NCBI GenBank assembly: GCA_032871835.1
Contig: CM065297.1
Span: 41,479,098 to 41,543,097 of the forward strand
Reading direction: 5' to 3'
DNA from: Dipteronia dyeriana
Taxonomy: Eukaryota; Streptophyta; Magnoliopsida; Sapindales; Sapindaceae
DNA length: 64,000 nucleotides
Of the stretch, positions 33,544 to 44,156 are shown one piece after another; within the stretch, counting starts at the first letter, position 1; each line of letters starts with the position of its first letter. The notes below the pieces were generated by a model. It was not told the origin of the DNA. It did no database searches and saw only the letters and a program-made list of their open reading frames with translations. A program made the translations under genes and the position numbers.

Positions 33544-33900
33544 ATGGTTGATACAACTTGAGAGAAGATTGGTGAAACAAACAGTCAAAAAACAAATGTG
33601 GAACAACTGATGGCGCCACATGTTGGGATGTTTTTTGAAGCAAAGGAACAAGCTAGAAACTATTATGAAAATTATGGTCGGCAGGAAGGATTTTGGATTC
33701 GTATTCGATCTTCATCCAAGACTATATTAGGTTCGAATGACGTGACTAGTATAAAATTTGTATGTGCTCATCAAAGGATATAAGAGATCACGAGAGCTGG
33801 TTGAAGAAGAAAAAGATGATAAAGAGATCACTTATGGAATTTGTAGTTCACTTTGCCTTTTTATCTTTACAAATGAATCAGTTCAGGCTTCATGATCAGA
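33544..33900 (+). pseudogene. FAR1-type DNA-binding domain fragment
   Basis: A frame from about 33598 encodes VGMFFEAKEQARNYYENYGRQEGFWIRIRSSSKT and then FVCAHQRI, matching the start of the FAR1 DNA-binding domain (a WRKY-GCM1-like zinc finger family derived from Mutator-type transposases). The C and H ligands at CAH are visible, but the frame stops at 33781 before the remaining ligands. A splice-acceptor-like TTTTATTTAG precedes the ATG at 33544, and that ATG frame stops at the sixth codon. FAR1/FHY3 proteins are transcription factors; this is only a fragment. It could be a broken FAR1-related gene or a piece of a MULE. Confidence 0.7.
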
Positions 33901-34296
33901 AATACTGAAATGTTTGTGTTTTAAAAAAAAAATGCTTTCACTGATTTACATATGAAATTTAGACGGTTTTTTTTTAACTCGAGTTAGACTTATTTATCAA
34001 GAAAGAAGAGAAATTAACATTGAAAGAAGAGAAATTAATTAAAGAGTAAAAAAAAAAATAACACTCAATAGTGGAAGAGGAATATAAATTTGAATAGGAA
34101 ATATTAATTAAATATTATTTAGGGAAGTAAATACAGGAAAGAGGAAAGAGGAGAGAGAGAAAAAAATTAATGAAAAGAAAATGAGAATGAAATAAAATTC
34201 AATTCAATTCTAATAAATCTAAACCATCCAAATCTCAAAAATCTAATGGTTGAAAAATCATGTCAAATATTGTCCCCCGATCCCTCCCCATATATA

Positions 34297-34337
<41 letters not shown>

Positions 34338-34601
34338 ATAAGAATATTATGTTAGGTTTCTCTAGAAATGTTAGATAATCGTGTTTGGTTGTACATAGAA
34401 ATATTATATTATATTATATTATATATATAGATAATTTTGATAATATATTTTATATATTATAAAATATTATATATATATATATTTAATAAATTATGTTATA
34501 TAACATATATTATATTGTATGTATATAATTATATATTATATATATTATTTAATTTATATAATGTATATTATATTATTATATAATATATAAGACCCATCGT
34601 G
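33901..34601. other. AT-rich spacer with (GT)n and AT-rich satellites
   Basis: No gene seen. It contains poly-A/G purine tracts at 33990-34190, a (TG)n microsatellite at 34304-34334, and a 200-bp TATATTATA-rich block at 34395-34590. Confidence 0.7.
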
Positions 34602-35083
34602 GAAATGGTGAGGAATGTCACCTTTTTTTTGTCACTTGCAGTGATATCACCGTTATAATAAGTTAAGTTTAAAAGGCATCTATTATGGTGAGCTACCGAA
34701 ATTGCCCTTAAATAATCGATATTTTAGTCTTTAAAGGCTGTCGTCCAAAAAAGTTGTCTGAAAATCAGTCACCTACTCCATTTTTTCATCAGAAAATGAG
34801 CTCCATTCCAGATATTGCAGAAGAAGGTAAATTAATATTTCTGATCTTCATTTCCATTTTTTATTGTATTTCTGTGTGGTATAACACTGCATGAACATTT
34901 ATGAACATGTTGTCTCAATTTTTTTATGTTGATGTCCTAGAGTTGTAAACTTTTTACAAAGAATGAATGAACATGTATGCATATTTTTTTGTACATATAT
35001 TTGGTCGAGTTGAGTTGTAGTGGTGCAAACAAGTTTATAATCTTGGGCATAAAAGCTGGAAACGTTTTAAAAAAAGGTCGAAA

Positions 35084-35395
35084 CATTTGTAAAAAAGCTC
35101 AAAATTTTGAAAAAAAGTCTCGATCAAATTCAAAAAAAACTCGATCCAAAAAATAGATGTTGGATACGTAAAAAGAAAAGCTCGATTCCTCAAAAAAAAC
35201 TCGATCCGTAAAAGTAAAAGGTCGAGCCATATTTGAAAAAAGCTCGAGCCATATGAAAAAAAGCTCGATTATATAGAAAAAGAGCTCGGTCTTGAACAAA
35301 ATAAGCTCGATCTCGTTAGAAAGAGCTCGATCATGTACAAAAACGACTCGATCGTGTTCAAAAAAAGCTCGATCAGTTTAAAAAAAGCTTCATAT
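35084..35395. repeat. A-rich minisatellite with AAAAGCTCGATC core, left block
   Basis: Some 14 degenerate units of about 18-22 bp, each a run of A followed by GCTCGATC or a near match and 3-6 variable bases. The same sequence recurs at 36991-37245. Irregular unit length and lack of unique spacers exclude a CRISPR array. Confidence 0.9.
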
Positions 35396-35531
35396 CTTAC
35401 ACTTTTGATTTTTGTTTAATCCTTTATAATTGTAAATTTAATATGAAATATTTTTTCTTTATTAATGGTTTTTTATGTTGGTTTTGACAGGACAATGGAT
35501 AGGGTGAGAATAGTCATATCTTACAACGACT
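35180..35531. repeat. 352-bp duplication, left copy
   Basis: From GCTCGATTCCTCAAAAAAAA to ...CTTACAACGACT. It matches 37031-37383 almost base for base and includes the minisatellite, an intron-like AT-rich stretch and the first 12 codons of the transposase (from MDRVRIV). The gag insert begins at its right end. Confidence 0.95.
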
Positions 35532-36991
35532 TTCTTAGTTTCTAGTCTCTCGTCTTTTTTCAAGATTACATCCCGCAGGTGCCCTTCCCGAATAAGAGTT
35601 TCTATGTAATCTCTGAGCTGAAAACACTTTGAAGTTTCATGCCTAGTTTCTTTATGAAACCTGCAATACTTGGTTGTATCTCTCCGGGCGAATTGTGATT
35701 GTCGCCGCGGTTCTTGCACCATATTCTTTTCTTCCAAGATGGATAGAATTTCTTCTTGTTTCTTCCGAAGAGGGGTGTAATTGGTATATCTGCCTTGGTA
35801 TTTCTCTGTGGACCGTTCGGCGTTGGGCCCATTACCCCCATCCTTGTTTTTCTCCTTGTCGTTCCTTTTATGTTTTTCCTTTTGATTCTGCCCCTTGGAT
35901 TCGGTATTCTTATGTTTGGGCTTTCCTCCATGCATATAGCTTCCTTCTGTAGCTAACTCTTCTTCCTCGGCCAGAGCGTATCCTCCCGCCATAACCATCA
36001 TGTATGCGTACCTAGTCAGCCGTGCTCTTCTCAAATCGAAGGATAGTCGTCCATTCTGCAAGTTATTGGTGAAGGCAGCAATAATTGCTTCATCATTAGC
36101 GCTGCCAATTTCTGATACTGCTTGGCCGAACAGGCCCAAGTATTTTTTTAACTACTCGTCTTTCCCCTGTTTTATTTGAGATAGGTAGGCCACCGACTTC
36201 TTTCTATGAACGTTGCTCAGGAATTGCCTTGAGAAGCTCCTACTCAATTCGCTGAAATTTTCGATGCTTGCTGGGGGTAGTCTTCTGAACCATCTTGAGC
36301 CTGTGTCCCCAGTGTTTACGGAAAGTTGAGACACAATAGGGAGTCACTGCGGGCATATTAAGCCATGGCACTTTTATAGCGTCTAACGTGCTACTTTGGA
36401 TCTGTATCTTTTTTGAATTGCTCCACATGCGGCATTCTGAATCTTTCTGGGAAAGGGGTCTGCAAAATCTCCTTGGTAAATAAATTATCAGAGTCATCGT
36501 CGGATAGATTGTTACAGCAGTAACGTCTGACTAGTGCCTCCATCTGTCGCCTGTTATTCTCTACTTCTCGAGTTCGGCTCTTGATTGTGACATCTCTATC
36601 CCTTACCGGGCTTCCTTGACGGTTGAACCATTGGGTAACTGTCATTCTTTCTTCAGACTCTTCACTCTGATGCCGGAACTCTCGTGTGACTCCATGACGA
36701 TGTTTACGGTATTGTTGATCACTGTCTTCTAATGATGACCGTCCTCTGCGCCGATCGTATTTACGACGTCTGGCAAGTATTGTTTGATTGCGATCCAGCC
36801 TCTGGTGATTTTCCTCTTCTAGTGTTTTCTGTCCAGCTGGATTGATTAGGGAAGAGTTCCTCTGGTTTCTGGCATAGTTATTCCTGGCCCCACCACCATC
36901 GAACGGAGCCTTACTGGTGGAGGATTGGGAGTATGTGCTCCTACGGCCAATAGATCAATACCTTCTCTTGCTGCGTCTGTCACCAATTGCT
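35528..36991 (-). pseudogene. Transposed fragment of Gypsy gag inside the MULE
   Basis: 1464 bp that match 30787-32251 of the Tat Gypsy element (1465 bp), same orientation, differing at scattered positions. It has no LTR, no PBS and no poly-A. The open part at 35532-36139 on the minus strand still carries LSFDLRRARLTRYAY, the basic tract and CRFHKETRHETSKCFQL (one H ligand region changed G to R). Left junction shares GACT and right junction shares GCT with the MULE sequence. Because a TAA in the Gypsy element reads CAA here, the donor was another or an earlier family member. Confidence 0.92.
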
Positions 36992-37245
36992 CGATCCCAC
37001 ATAAAAAAAAGCTCGATCCCTCACAAAAAAGCTCGATTCCTCAAAAAAAACTCGATCCGTAAAAGTAAAAGGTCGAGCCATATTTGAAAAAAGCTCGAGC
37101 CATACGAAAAAAAGCTCGATTATGTAGAAAAAGAGCTCGGTCTTGAACAAAAAAAGCTCGATCTTGTTAGAAAGAGCTCGATCATGTACAAAAACGACTC
37201 GATCGTGTTAAAAAAAAACTCGATCAGTTTAAAAAAAAGCTTCAT
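36991..37245. repeat. A-rich minisatellite with AAAAGCTCGATC core, right block
   Basis: The same unit as at 35084-35395, resuming immediately after the gag fragment. The first two units (CGATCCCACAT and CGATCCCTCAC) are absent or altered in the left block. Confidence 0.9.
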
Positions 37246-37383
37246 ATCTTACACTTTTGATTTTTGTTTAATACTTTATAATTGTAAATTTAATATGAAA
37301 TATTTTTTCTTTATTAATGGTTTTTTATGTTGGTTTTGACAGGACAATGGATAGGGTGAGAATAGTCTTATCTTACAACGACT
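37031..37383. repeat. 352-bp duplication, right copy
   Basis: Second copy of 35180-35531. Here the sequence continues into the transposase gene (CGACTGATGGGAG...), so this copy is the one in its original context at the right end. Confidence 0.95.
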
Positions 37384-40108
37384 GATGGGAGAAATTACCA
37401 GACGAAAATCAGAGGTATTTAGGTTTCGATAACCAAGGTTTGTATGTGTCAAAGAATTTGAGTTACGATGAACTGGTGTTGATCGTGCAAACCATTGTGA
37501 AGTTTGATGAGAACAAATACAGTGTTGAGCTACAATCTCTATCAATTGTTCCTGGGACTACATGTCGTACATTTATAAGAAACAATGACGATGTTCAGTT
37601 TATACTAGGGGAAGATGGGGTGATCCCTCAAGTATGTGTTAGTCTAATCGAGAGGCCAGCAGGAGGTGTCATTGGTGAAGATATCCCTCATCCTGAAACA
37701 CCCAACAATTTCGATCGTCAGGCGGAAGCAACCAGTTGTTCACAGAAAGAAGTGGGATTGATGGTCGGGAAAACATATGTGTTGTCCCATCGGAAGTATC
37801 CACCCATGATAAAAGACCGGGACCTCAATTCGACGATGTATTTGGTTGTCATATTGAGATGAATGGTAGACAGTACAACCACAAATACAATAAGATCTAC
37901 AATGACATCAACAATGAGAAGAATACAGCACTGAATGTTGGAGTGAATAATTAGGGCAATTTAAATTCTGTAGAAAATGTAGAGGACAATCAGGATGATG
38001 CAGAACCTGTCAAAACGGAAAGACGTGTAAGACATGTACACAGATTTAGTTCCAGTGCACCAGATATAGCTAGGACCTCCGAGGGGAGGGCTAATGTAAC
38101 TGCTGATGATTCTGATAATGCCACAACATGGGTTATTCAAGGAGTAGAATCATACTCATTTGGTATTGGTGGAAGCAGGAACTTGTTTGAAGATGAACCT
38201 ACAAGCATGATATATAAAGGACAGTTTTTTCCAACGAAAAAGGATTTGAAGAGACTAGTAGGCCATTTCGCAATGCGGCAGAACTTCGAGTGGAAGGTGA
38301 AAAGGTCCAATAAGACAACATTACAACTAGTTTGTTTGATGGGAATTGTACGTGGAAGTTAAGAGCGATGAGGAGAGATGAAGGCACATACTTTCAAGTA
38401 AGAAGTTTTGTCAACGAACACACTTGTCCATTAGAGGAAATTCTCCGTTAGCACCGACAAGCTAGTGCAGTCATAATTGGAGAAGTTATTGCACCTAGAC
38501 TTCAACAACAAGATGGTCGACTAATGCGTCTGAAGGACATAATCGTCGACATGAAATCAATGTATGAAATCCAAATCATGTACAGTAAGGCACATCCCGC
38601 CCTCGATTATGCGTTGTCACTAACATATGGAACGCATAAGGAAACCTTCAAACTGCTTCCATCATTTTGTTACGTTTTGGAACAATAAAATCCCGGCACA
38701 ATCACTGACTTACAGTGCGACGAAGATAGTAAATTTATATACTTCTTCATGTCGATTGGTACCTCACTTAGAGGATTCTGGACGTGTATGTGTCCAATCA
38801 TTTCCGTTGATGGTACCCATTTGAAGGGACGATTCTGGGGTACAATGTTTGTTGCAACAGCACAATATGGGAACGAACAGGTGTATCCAATTGCTTTTGG
38901 GTACGGCGACTCAGAAAACAACCTTTCATGGGAATGGTTTTTGGATTGCTTGAAGGGTGCCGTAGGTCATACTGATGAGCTAGTTTTCATTTCTGATAGG
39001 CATGCAAGCATTGAAGAAGGGATTTCTAAAGTGCTCCCTTATGCCACCCATACCATATGTTGCTGGCACTTTGCTGAAAATATCAAAAAGTGATTTCATA
39101 GGAAGGATGTTGCCATAATAATGGACAAAGCACCCCGCGCATACACCGAGTTTAAATATAACCATCATATGGAAGAGTTAAGAAACTTGCACCAAAATGC
39201 ATATGATTATGTAATTGATACCGGTCCACACAAGTGGTTCTGTGTACACTGCCCGGAAAGAAGGTATAGGGTGATGACCACTAATGTTGCAGAATGCATA
39301 AACTCATGCTTAAAATTTGCACGCCAACTGCCTATGTTGACTCTGGCTGAGTTCATTAGGAATATGCTGCAATGGTGGTTTCATGATCGCTATAGAACTG
39401 CACAAACCATGCATCATCAGTTGACCAACGTAACACATCTTGTGCTCTTAAAACGTATGGAGAAGTGTGGTTATTTGACCGTAAATCCAGTCGACTGGAA
39501 CATTTTTTCGGTCAAGCAGTCTGGAAAACAGTGGACTGTTGACTTAGCTCGGAAGGCTTGTACTTGCAACAAATTTCAAATGGATCATTTTCCATGTTAT
39601 CAAGCCCTTGCAGCGGCACGGTACATTACTGAAACTTGGACTTCACAACTTTGAAAACCTACTGATCATTTTCTCGGTGAAGATGATAGTTAACAATGTT
39701 TTTTACAGGGAGCAAAACTTAGACTTCACACCTGTGTGTGCAGACTACTACAAGAGACAGACACTTATTAACGCGTAGTCGGTTCCTATTATGTTGGTTG
39801 GTCATCCTTCCACTTGGGTTGTGCCATCTGACATTGCTAAGAGGGTGATTTTGAATCCAAACTCCAGGAGACAAGCAGGACGCCCGAGGGCGGGTAGCCA
39901 TGTCTCGTCTTCGGAGAGGACAACTACACAATCCTGTAGAAGATGTGGACAACCAGGGCATAATTCTAGGAAATGTCCTAATCCACCTATGATTAATGAA
40001 GATATAAGAAGAGCTGTTCTCGATGAATACCGCCGCAAGTGTAGCATCTGCCATTCAATTGGACACAACAAACAAACGTGCCCTAACGTTGACTCTATTA
40101 GGGAATGA
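37347..40108 (+). pseudogene. MULE transposase (MURA-like), broken
   Basis: DDE transposase of a Mutator-like element. The ATG at 37347 follows an acceptor-like TTTGACAG. An N-terminal PB1-like region (37347-37700) is followed by an acidic linker, then the MuDR domain at 38190-38400 (MIYKGQFFPTKKDLKRLV, HFAMRQNFEWKVKRS). The MULE core has ISVDGTHLKG (first D at 38809-38811), FISDRHAS (second D at 38995-38997), CCWHF and VAECINS (E at 39292-39294). A SWIM-like zinc motif KACTCNK..PCYQA at about 39553-39606 has Y where the last H should be. Two CCHC knuckles end the protein (CRRCGQPGHNSRKC and CSICHSIGHNKQTC, 39932-40084). Stops at 37383, 38357, 38449 and 39091 and frame changes near 37800 and 39655 inactivate it. 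Confidence 0.92.
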
Positions 40109-40279
40109 ATGACAAAGTTTCGATCACATTGAAAACTTTTGGATGTGTATCATATTGTAATACTTTGGATTTGCAATAATTAGTTATTAATGAATGAGTT
40201 AATATTAATGAATGAATAATGAACGAATTAATATTCATGAATTAATTACATGTCTGTGTACATATAAAATGGGAATATA

Positions 40280-41827
40280 CAAAAAATCACTTGGTGGGCC
40301 TGGAGTTAGAAAAAATCTCTACAACCATTTTCTCTCGAATGATCCCCATGTCGTCCTCTGACCAATCAAAAGGCCTTTGACCCGTCAGTATTTACTCGAT
40401 AAGTCTCAAAGTATGGGGACCACAGTTACCTCTGCAATTCGGCACATAAAACACAATTAAAAATGGTTCATAAAGAATATCTAAACACGTGAATGAAATA
40501 TAATGTCTTACAATTTCTTTTGTTGAGGGACTGTAGAAGTATGAACAAGGCTAACCGAGAAGAGCTTACTTTCCCGAGGGAACGCCCGACGACCAGCTCG
40601 TCGTGTTGTGTGGAACCCCGCATCACTCAACATGGAGGGTAAAAACCACTGTAATGGCCGGACCTGCTGGTGCCTGATCTGATAAGGGACTTCCTGCCTC
40701 CAGGGGTCATAAATCACAATCTTCCAGCAACAAAGGTCGACACTCACCACCAGTCAATGTTGGGCCCCAACGTTGCACGAAATCAGTACCTGTAATAGTT
40801 TACATGCCGTGTTAGCTGAGGATATACAAACAGTTTTTTTTTAATCATCTTCATCATGTAACACTTACCAGGTCAACCTCGTGTCATGGGCGGTTTCCAC
40901 TCGTGGTTGCTCTACGAACCGTTAGAAGGTCCTCTTGCAGCCATCGGGACTGTAACACATTCCACCTTACAGTGGTCATAGTACTGTGCGAATCGCGAGG
41001 CATCATCCTCTCCCATATGTACAACATAAGTGGCTGTACAAGCATTGACAATATCGTATTAATAATAAATAACCAGAAAATCATATTTGCTTCCCAAATG
41101 TTATACCTACTTACATAAAATTGGGTATCCAACACGTTGATCCTCTAGTTATACACATTGTGGAATCCTCGCTGACGCTTGCGAAGAATATTGAGGTATA
41201 CATCCATATGCTGACAAACAATAAAACCACCGTAACTGTTAACAATTCAACAATACTTACACAAACGTTAATATGAAATTTAATAAGTACGTATCGTGTC
41301 CTCCAAGTCCATGAAGTTGGACTGCATACGCACGAACCATCCCACGGTAACTGGTGTCAGCACGTCCACATCACGTCTTTTTAATGATTGAATTACCTTA
41401 GCTATACATAAATTTGAATAAAAATGAAATGTACATCCATTTGTATTATAAAAAGTTGGACTCGCTGTTCCCCGTTAATGTTCCTCTTAATGGCCTTGTA
41501 TGCCGTAAGATGGTCAGCGACCACTAGTCTATAGGGGTCAAAAATGTGTTCCACAGACTCGGGTCGTGTCCTCAACCTCTTTGGACGGCATGGATCAGTT
41601 TAAGGGCTCACCAACTGCCATCCGTGCTTACCTAAACGCTTCGATGTATTGGGTGGGGGAGGGGACCTCTCTGACACCACAGAAGTGCTGGGTGGGGGAG
41701 GGGACCGCTCCGACGCCACATACATGATGGGTGGGGGAGGAGACCGCTGTGGCTGAATCGATGTGCCAAGAGGTAAGGGGGTCGATGCGCTGCCAGGTGG
41801 GGGGATCGATGTGCTGCGAGGTGGGGG
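40280..41827 (-). pseudogene. Ulp1-type cysteine protease gene carried by the MULE
   Basis: Reads leftwards, tail to tail with the transposase. The N-terminal part (41827-41600) is Pro-rich with tandem SERSPPPP.TS units. Then come LVVADHLTAYKAIKRNINGEQRVQLF, DVLTPVTVGWFVRMQSNF and LMLYIWERMM. The catalytic domain has His in CNVGAQH (40757-40759), followed by TGA (40754-40756) where TGG is expected, Asp in KIVIYDP (40707-40709) and Cys in RGNCGPHTLRLIE (40422-40424). This is the H-D-C order of the C48/Ulp1 family, which cleaves SUMO-like proteins. A consensus intron (GTAAGA to TTGCAG) spans 40511-40432. Several stops and unspliced stretches make the present copy a pseudogene. Confidence 0.8.
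40432..40511 (-). other. Intron in the Ulp1-type gene
   Basis: 80 bp on the minus strand with donor GTAAGACATT and acceptor GAATTGCAG. It separates the YDP-containing exon from the exon with the catalytic Cys (RGNCG). Confidence 0.65.
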
Positions 41828-43672
41828 TGTTAGGATTATGCCCGATAGCAAGAGTGTAATATTGTAATTAACAATCTTTTCATATGAATAAAGTGATTTC
41901 TATTTTAACAAATCTTATAGCATTTATAGTTTAATTATTATAATTTTCAAAAGTTAATAATCATAAGGTCAAAAGACATGAGAAAAGAAGAATTGTTCAT
42001 ACATCTAAATATGTATGAGGTAGACACAATTCTTTAGTTATTCTTGAATAATATTCACAACTTAAGATAGAAGGTTGGACGCCTTTATCTTGTCAAAGTT
42101 GTAGATTCTTTTGCTAGCATTTGAGTGTGATCAAATGTGTTATGATGAGTCTAAAATCATCAAAGTGTGGTGTCTTTAGGCAAAAGAATCTAGTTCACTG
42201 GGTCCATTGAATAGGATCAAAATGAAATACTTTATCTAGAACCGTCAATGGATAAAAGTTTTCATTTGAAGACAATCGGAGAGTCTATCTTAATCCTGAG
42301 ATAAATGATGGACTTATGGTTGCAAATGTTATCATTTGAGCTATCAATGAGTACGATTATATAGCATAGTCTATCCTCGATAGTTTGGTGGTATTCATTT
42401 GTTAATCGATAGAGGACTTCATTTATAGATATGGACATCATGGCTCCATTTATTGGATGAGAGTTGAATACCATCATATGGATGTTTTGAGGTATTGGAT
42501 ATTAAATCTTAACGTTAAGTTTTCAATAGTGTCTATTGAAACATGGCTTCTGGACAAGTCAAAATATCCAAGTTCAAAATGCGGTCATATGAGTAAATAT
42601 GGTAACTTGGAGAGCTATAGGCGGTCTATGAGCTCTTGGCGATTACTGTTATTCTTCACGGGGATACACTTTATCCAATAAGATTGTCTAGGGTACTAAT
42701 GAGTAACATCAACTTATTCTATCTTTATTTAAGAGTTCAATTTTAGTTATTTAGTGGAATGAACTAAAATTAAATAGATTGGACCTAAGTGAATCATTTG
42801 TTGATTGTGATTGGGTTGTGTCGATTGGAGCTTAAATTTAGATAGCCCGCCAAGATCCTCAATCCACACGAACTTGCATGGATCACTTAATATATTCTAC
42901 CGGACCAATAGGGGTCCATCTAGAATTGTAATAAGGCATGTGAACTTGTTTCTTTTTGTAAGATTAGGTCTAGTTCACATGTGGACTTTTTATTAAGGTC
43001 CAATGGATTTAATAAAATGAGAAAATAATATATGGCCTTTATACTAGGTATGGGCGGCAAAGGCTATGGTGAATAGCTTTAATATATTATTTTTATTTTA
43101 TTATTATTTAATTTAATGGAAATTAATTAATTTGTTGATTAATTAATTATTTAATTAAAAGTCAAAATCTTTTCCTATTAGGAGATGGTCTCCTAAAACT
43201 ATACAATTGTTGGTAGTATAGTTAATGTTAAAGACTATATTTGATAAGTATATAAATAAAAGGAGTTATTTATCTAATCAAATTAGAAAGTCTTTAATAT
43301 GGTTATAAACACACTATTGAGTAGAATTAGGAGTCTTGGTTTAGAAAAGAATTCTTTTTGGAAAAGGATTCTTTTTGGAAAAGGATTCTTGGTCACCAAG
43401 TAAAACTACTTAGTGGCAGAATTCTTATTTGAAAAGGATTCATAACCACCAAGTTAATCTACCTAAGGATAGAATTCTTGTCCATCAAGTAATCTTTCTT
43501 AGGAAATATTAAACACTCCTAATCTACTTCAAACAAGGGAAATTCGACCAACACAATATATAGTTAAAGGAGTAGTTAGTTTTCTTCTAAGATAAGGATT
43601 CTAACTACCAAATAAATCCACCTAAGAAAAGGATTATTGCCAACCAAGTGAATCCTTATTAGGAAAGGATTT
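41828..43672 (+). repeat. Partial Copia LTR of the C1/C2 family
   Basis: It begins TGTTAGGATTATGCCCGATA inside the Ulp1-type gene and follows the C1 LTR to the block AACCAAGTGAATCCTTATTAGGAAAGGATTT. It then ends abruptly at about 43672, where C2 continues for another 0.66 kb. It retains the ~0.5-kb stretch that the C2 LTR lacks, so it is the best guide to the undeleted left part. No PBS or internal region follows, only an unrelated Copia relic. Confidence 0.88.
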
Positions 43673-43840
43673 ATGAACTCGAGGTTTCAAATCCATTATT
43701 TGGAACCCGAGGTTTCAAATCCATTCAGAAACTGAAGTTTTCTGAATTTTATATATATGACCTTGCAGTTGATCGAGCCAGAAGTTCGAAAAATCAATAC
43801 GATTAATGATTCTCATATCTATTAAGTGATATGTTCACAT

Positions 43841-44156
43841 ATCATTCATTTAAGAAAAAAGTTATACACATCCAGCAGGATGTTGTGAGTATCATAAAAA
43901 TTATTTAAGATCCCAACGTATAATTTATTTGAGAAAAACGATCTACACATCTAATAAGATATTGTGAGTATCATAAAAAGGATTTATGATCTTGATGTAT
44001 CATTCATTTGAGAAAAAGAATCTAGACTTCCAGTAGAATGTTGTGAGTATCATAAAAATGATTTTAGATCCTAATGTATCATTCATTTGAGAAAAAGAAT
44101 CTACACATCCAACAGAATGTTATGGGTATTATAAAAGGAAGTTGAAATTGAGAAAA
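43841..44156. repeat. 79-bp tandem repeat, four copies
   Basis: Units start at 43841, 43920, 43999 and 44078, each reading ATCATTCATTTGAGAAAAAG, then TCTACACATCCA or a variant, then ATGTTGTGAGTATCATAAAAA. The spacing is exactly 79 bp three times, though the units differ at many sites. Confidence 0.9.

Larger units (their letters stand above)
34602..41827 (+). mobile_element. Mutator-like transposon with MURA and Ulp1-type genes
   Basis: The parts are a left non-coding region, a MURA-type transposase pseudogene (+) and a convergent Ulp1-like protease pseudogene (-). This gene pair is known from Kaonashi (KI)-type and cucurbit CUMULE-type MULEs. The left edge at about 34602 (GACCCATCGTGGAAATGG) is a guess, because terminal inverted repeats cannot be confirmed: the right end is cut by the Copia LTR at 41828 within the protease N-terminus. 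A piece of Gypsy gag is embedded at 35528-36991. Confidence 0.7.

Noticed and set aside
35084..37245. Regularly spaced repeats that might be taken for a CRISPR array
   Set aside because: Units are A-rich, degenerate, of unequal length and without unique spacers, and the surroundings are plant transposons.
40508..41135. Possible plant mobile domain (PMD) gene on the minus strand
   Set aside because: The catalytic H, D and C context with VYD-like and NCG motifs fits an Ulp1-type protease better than a PMD domain.
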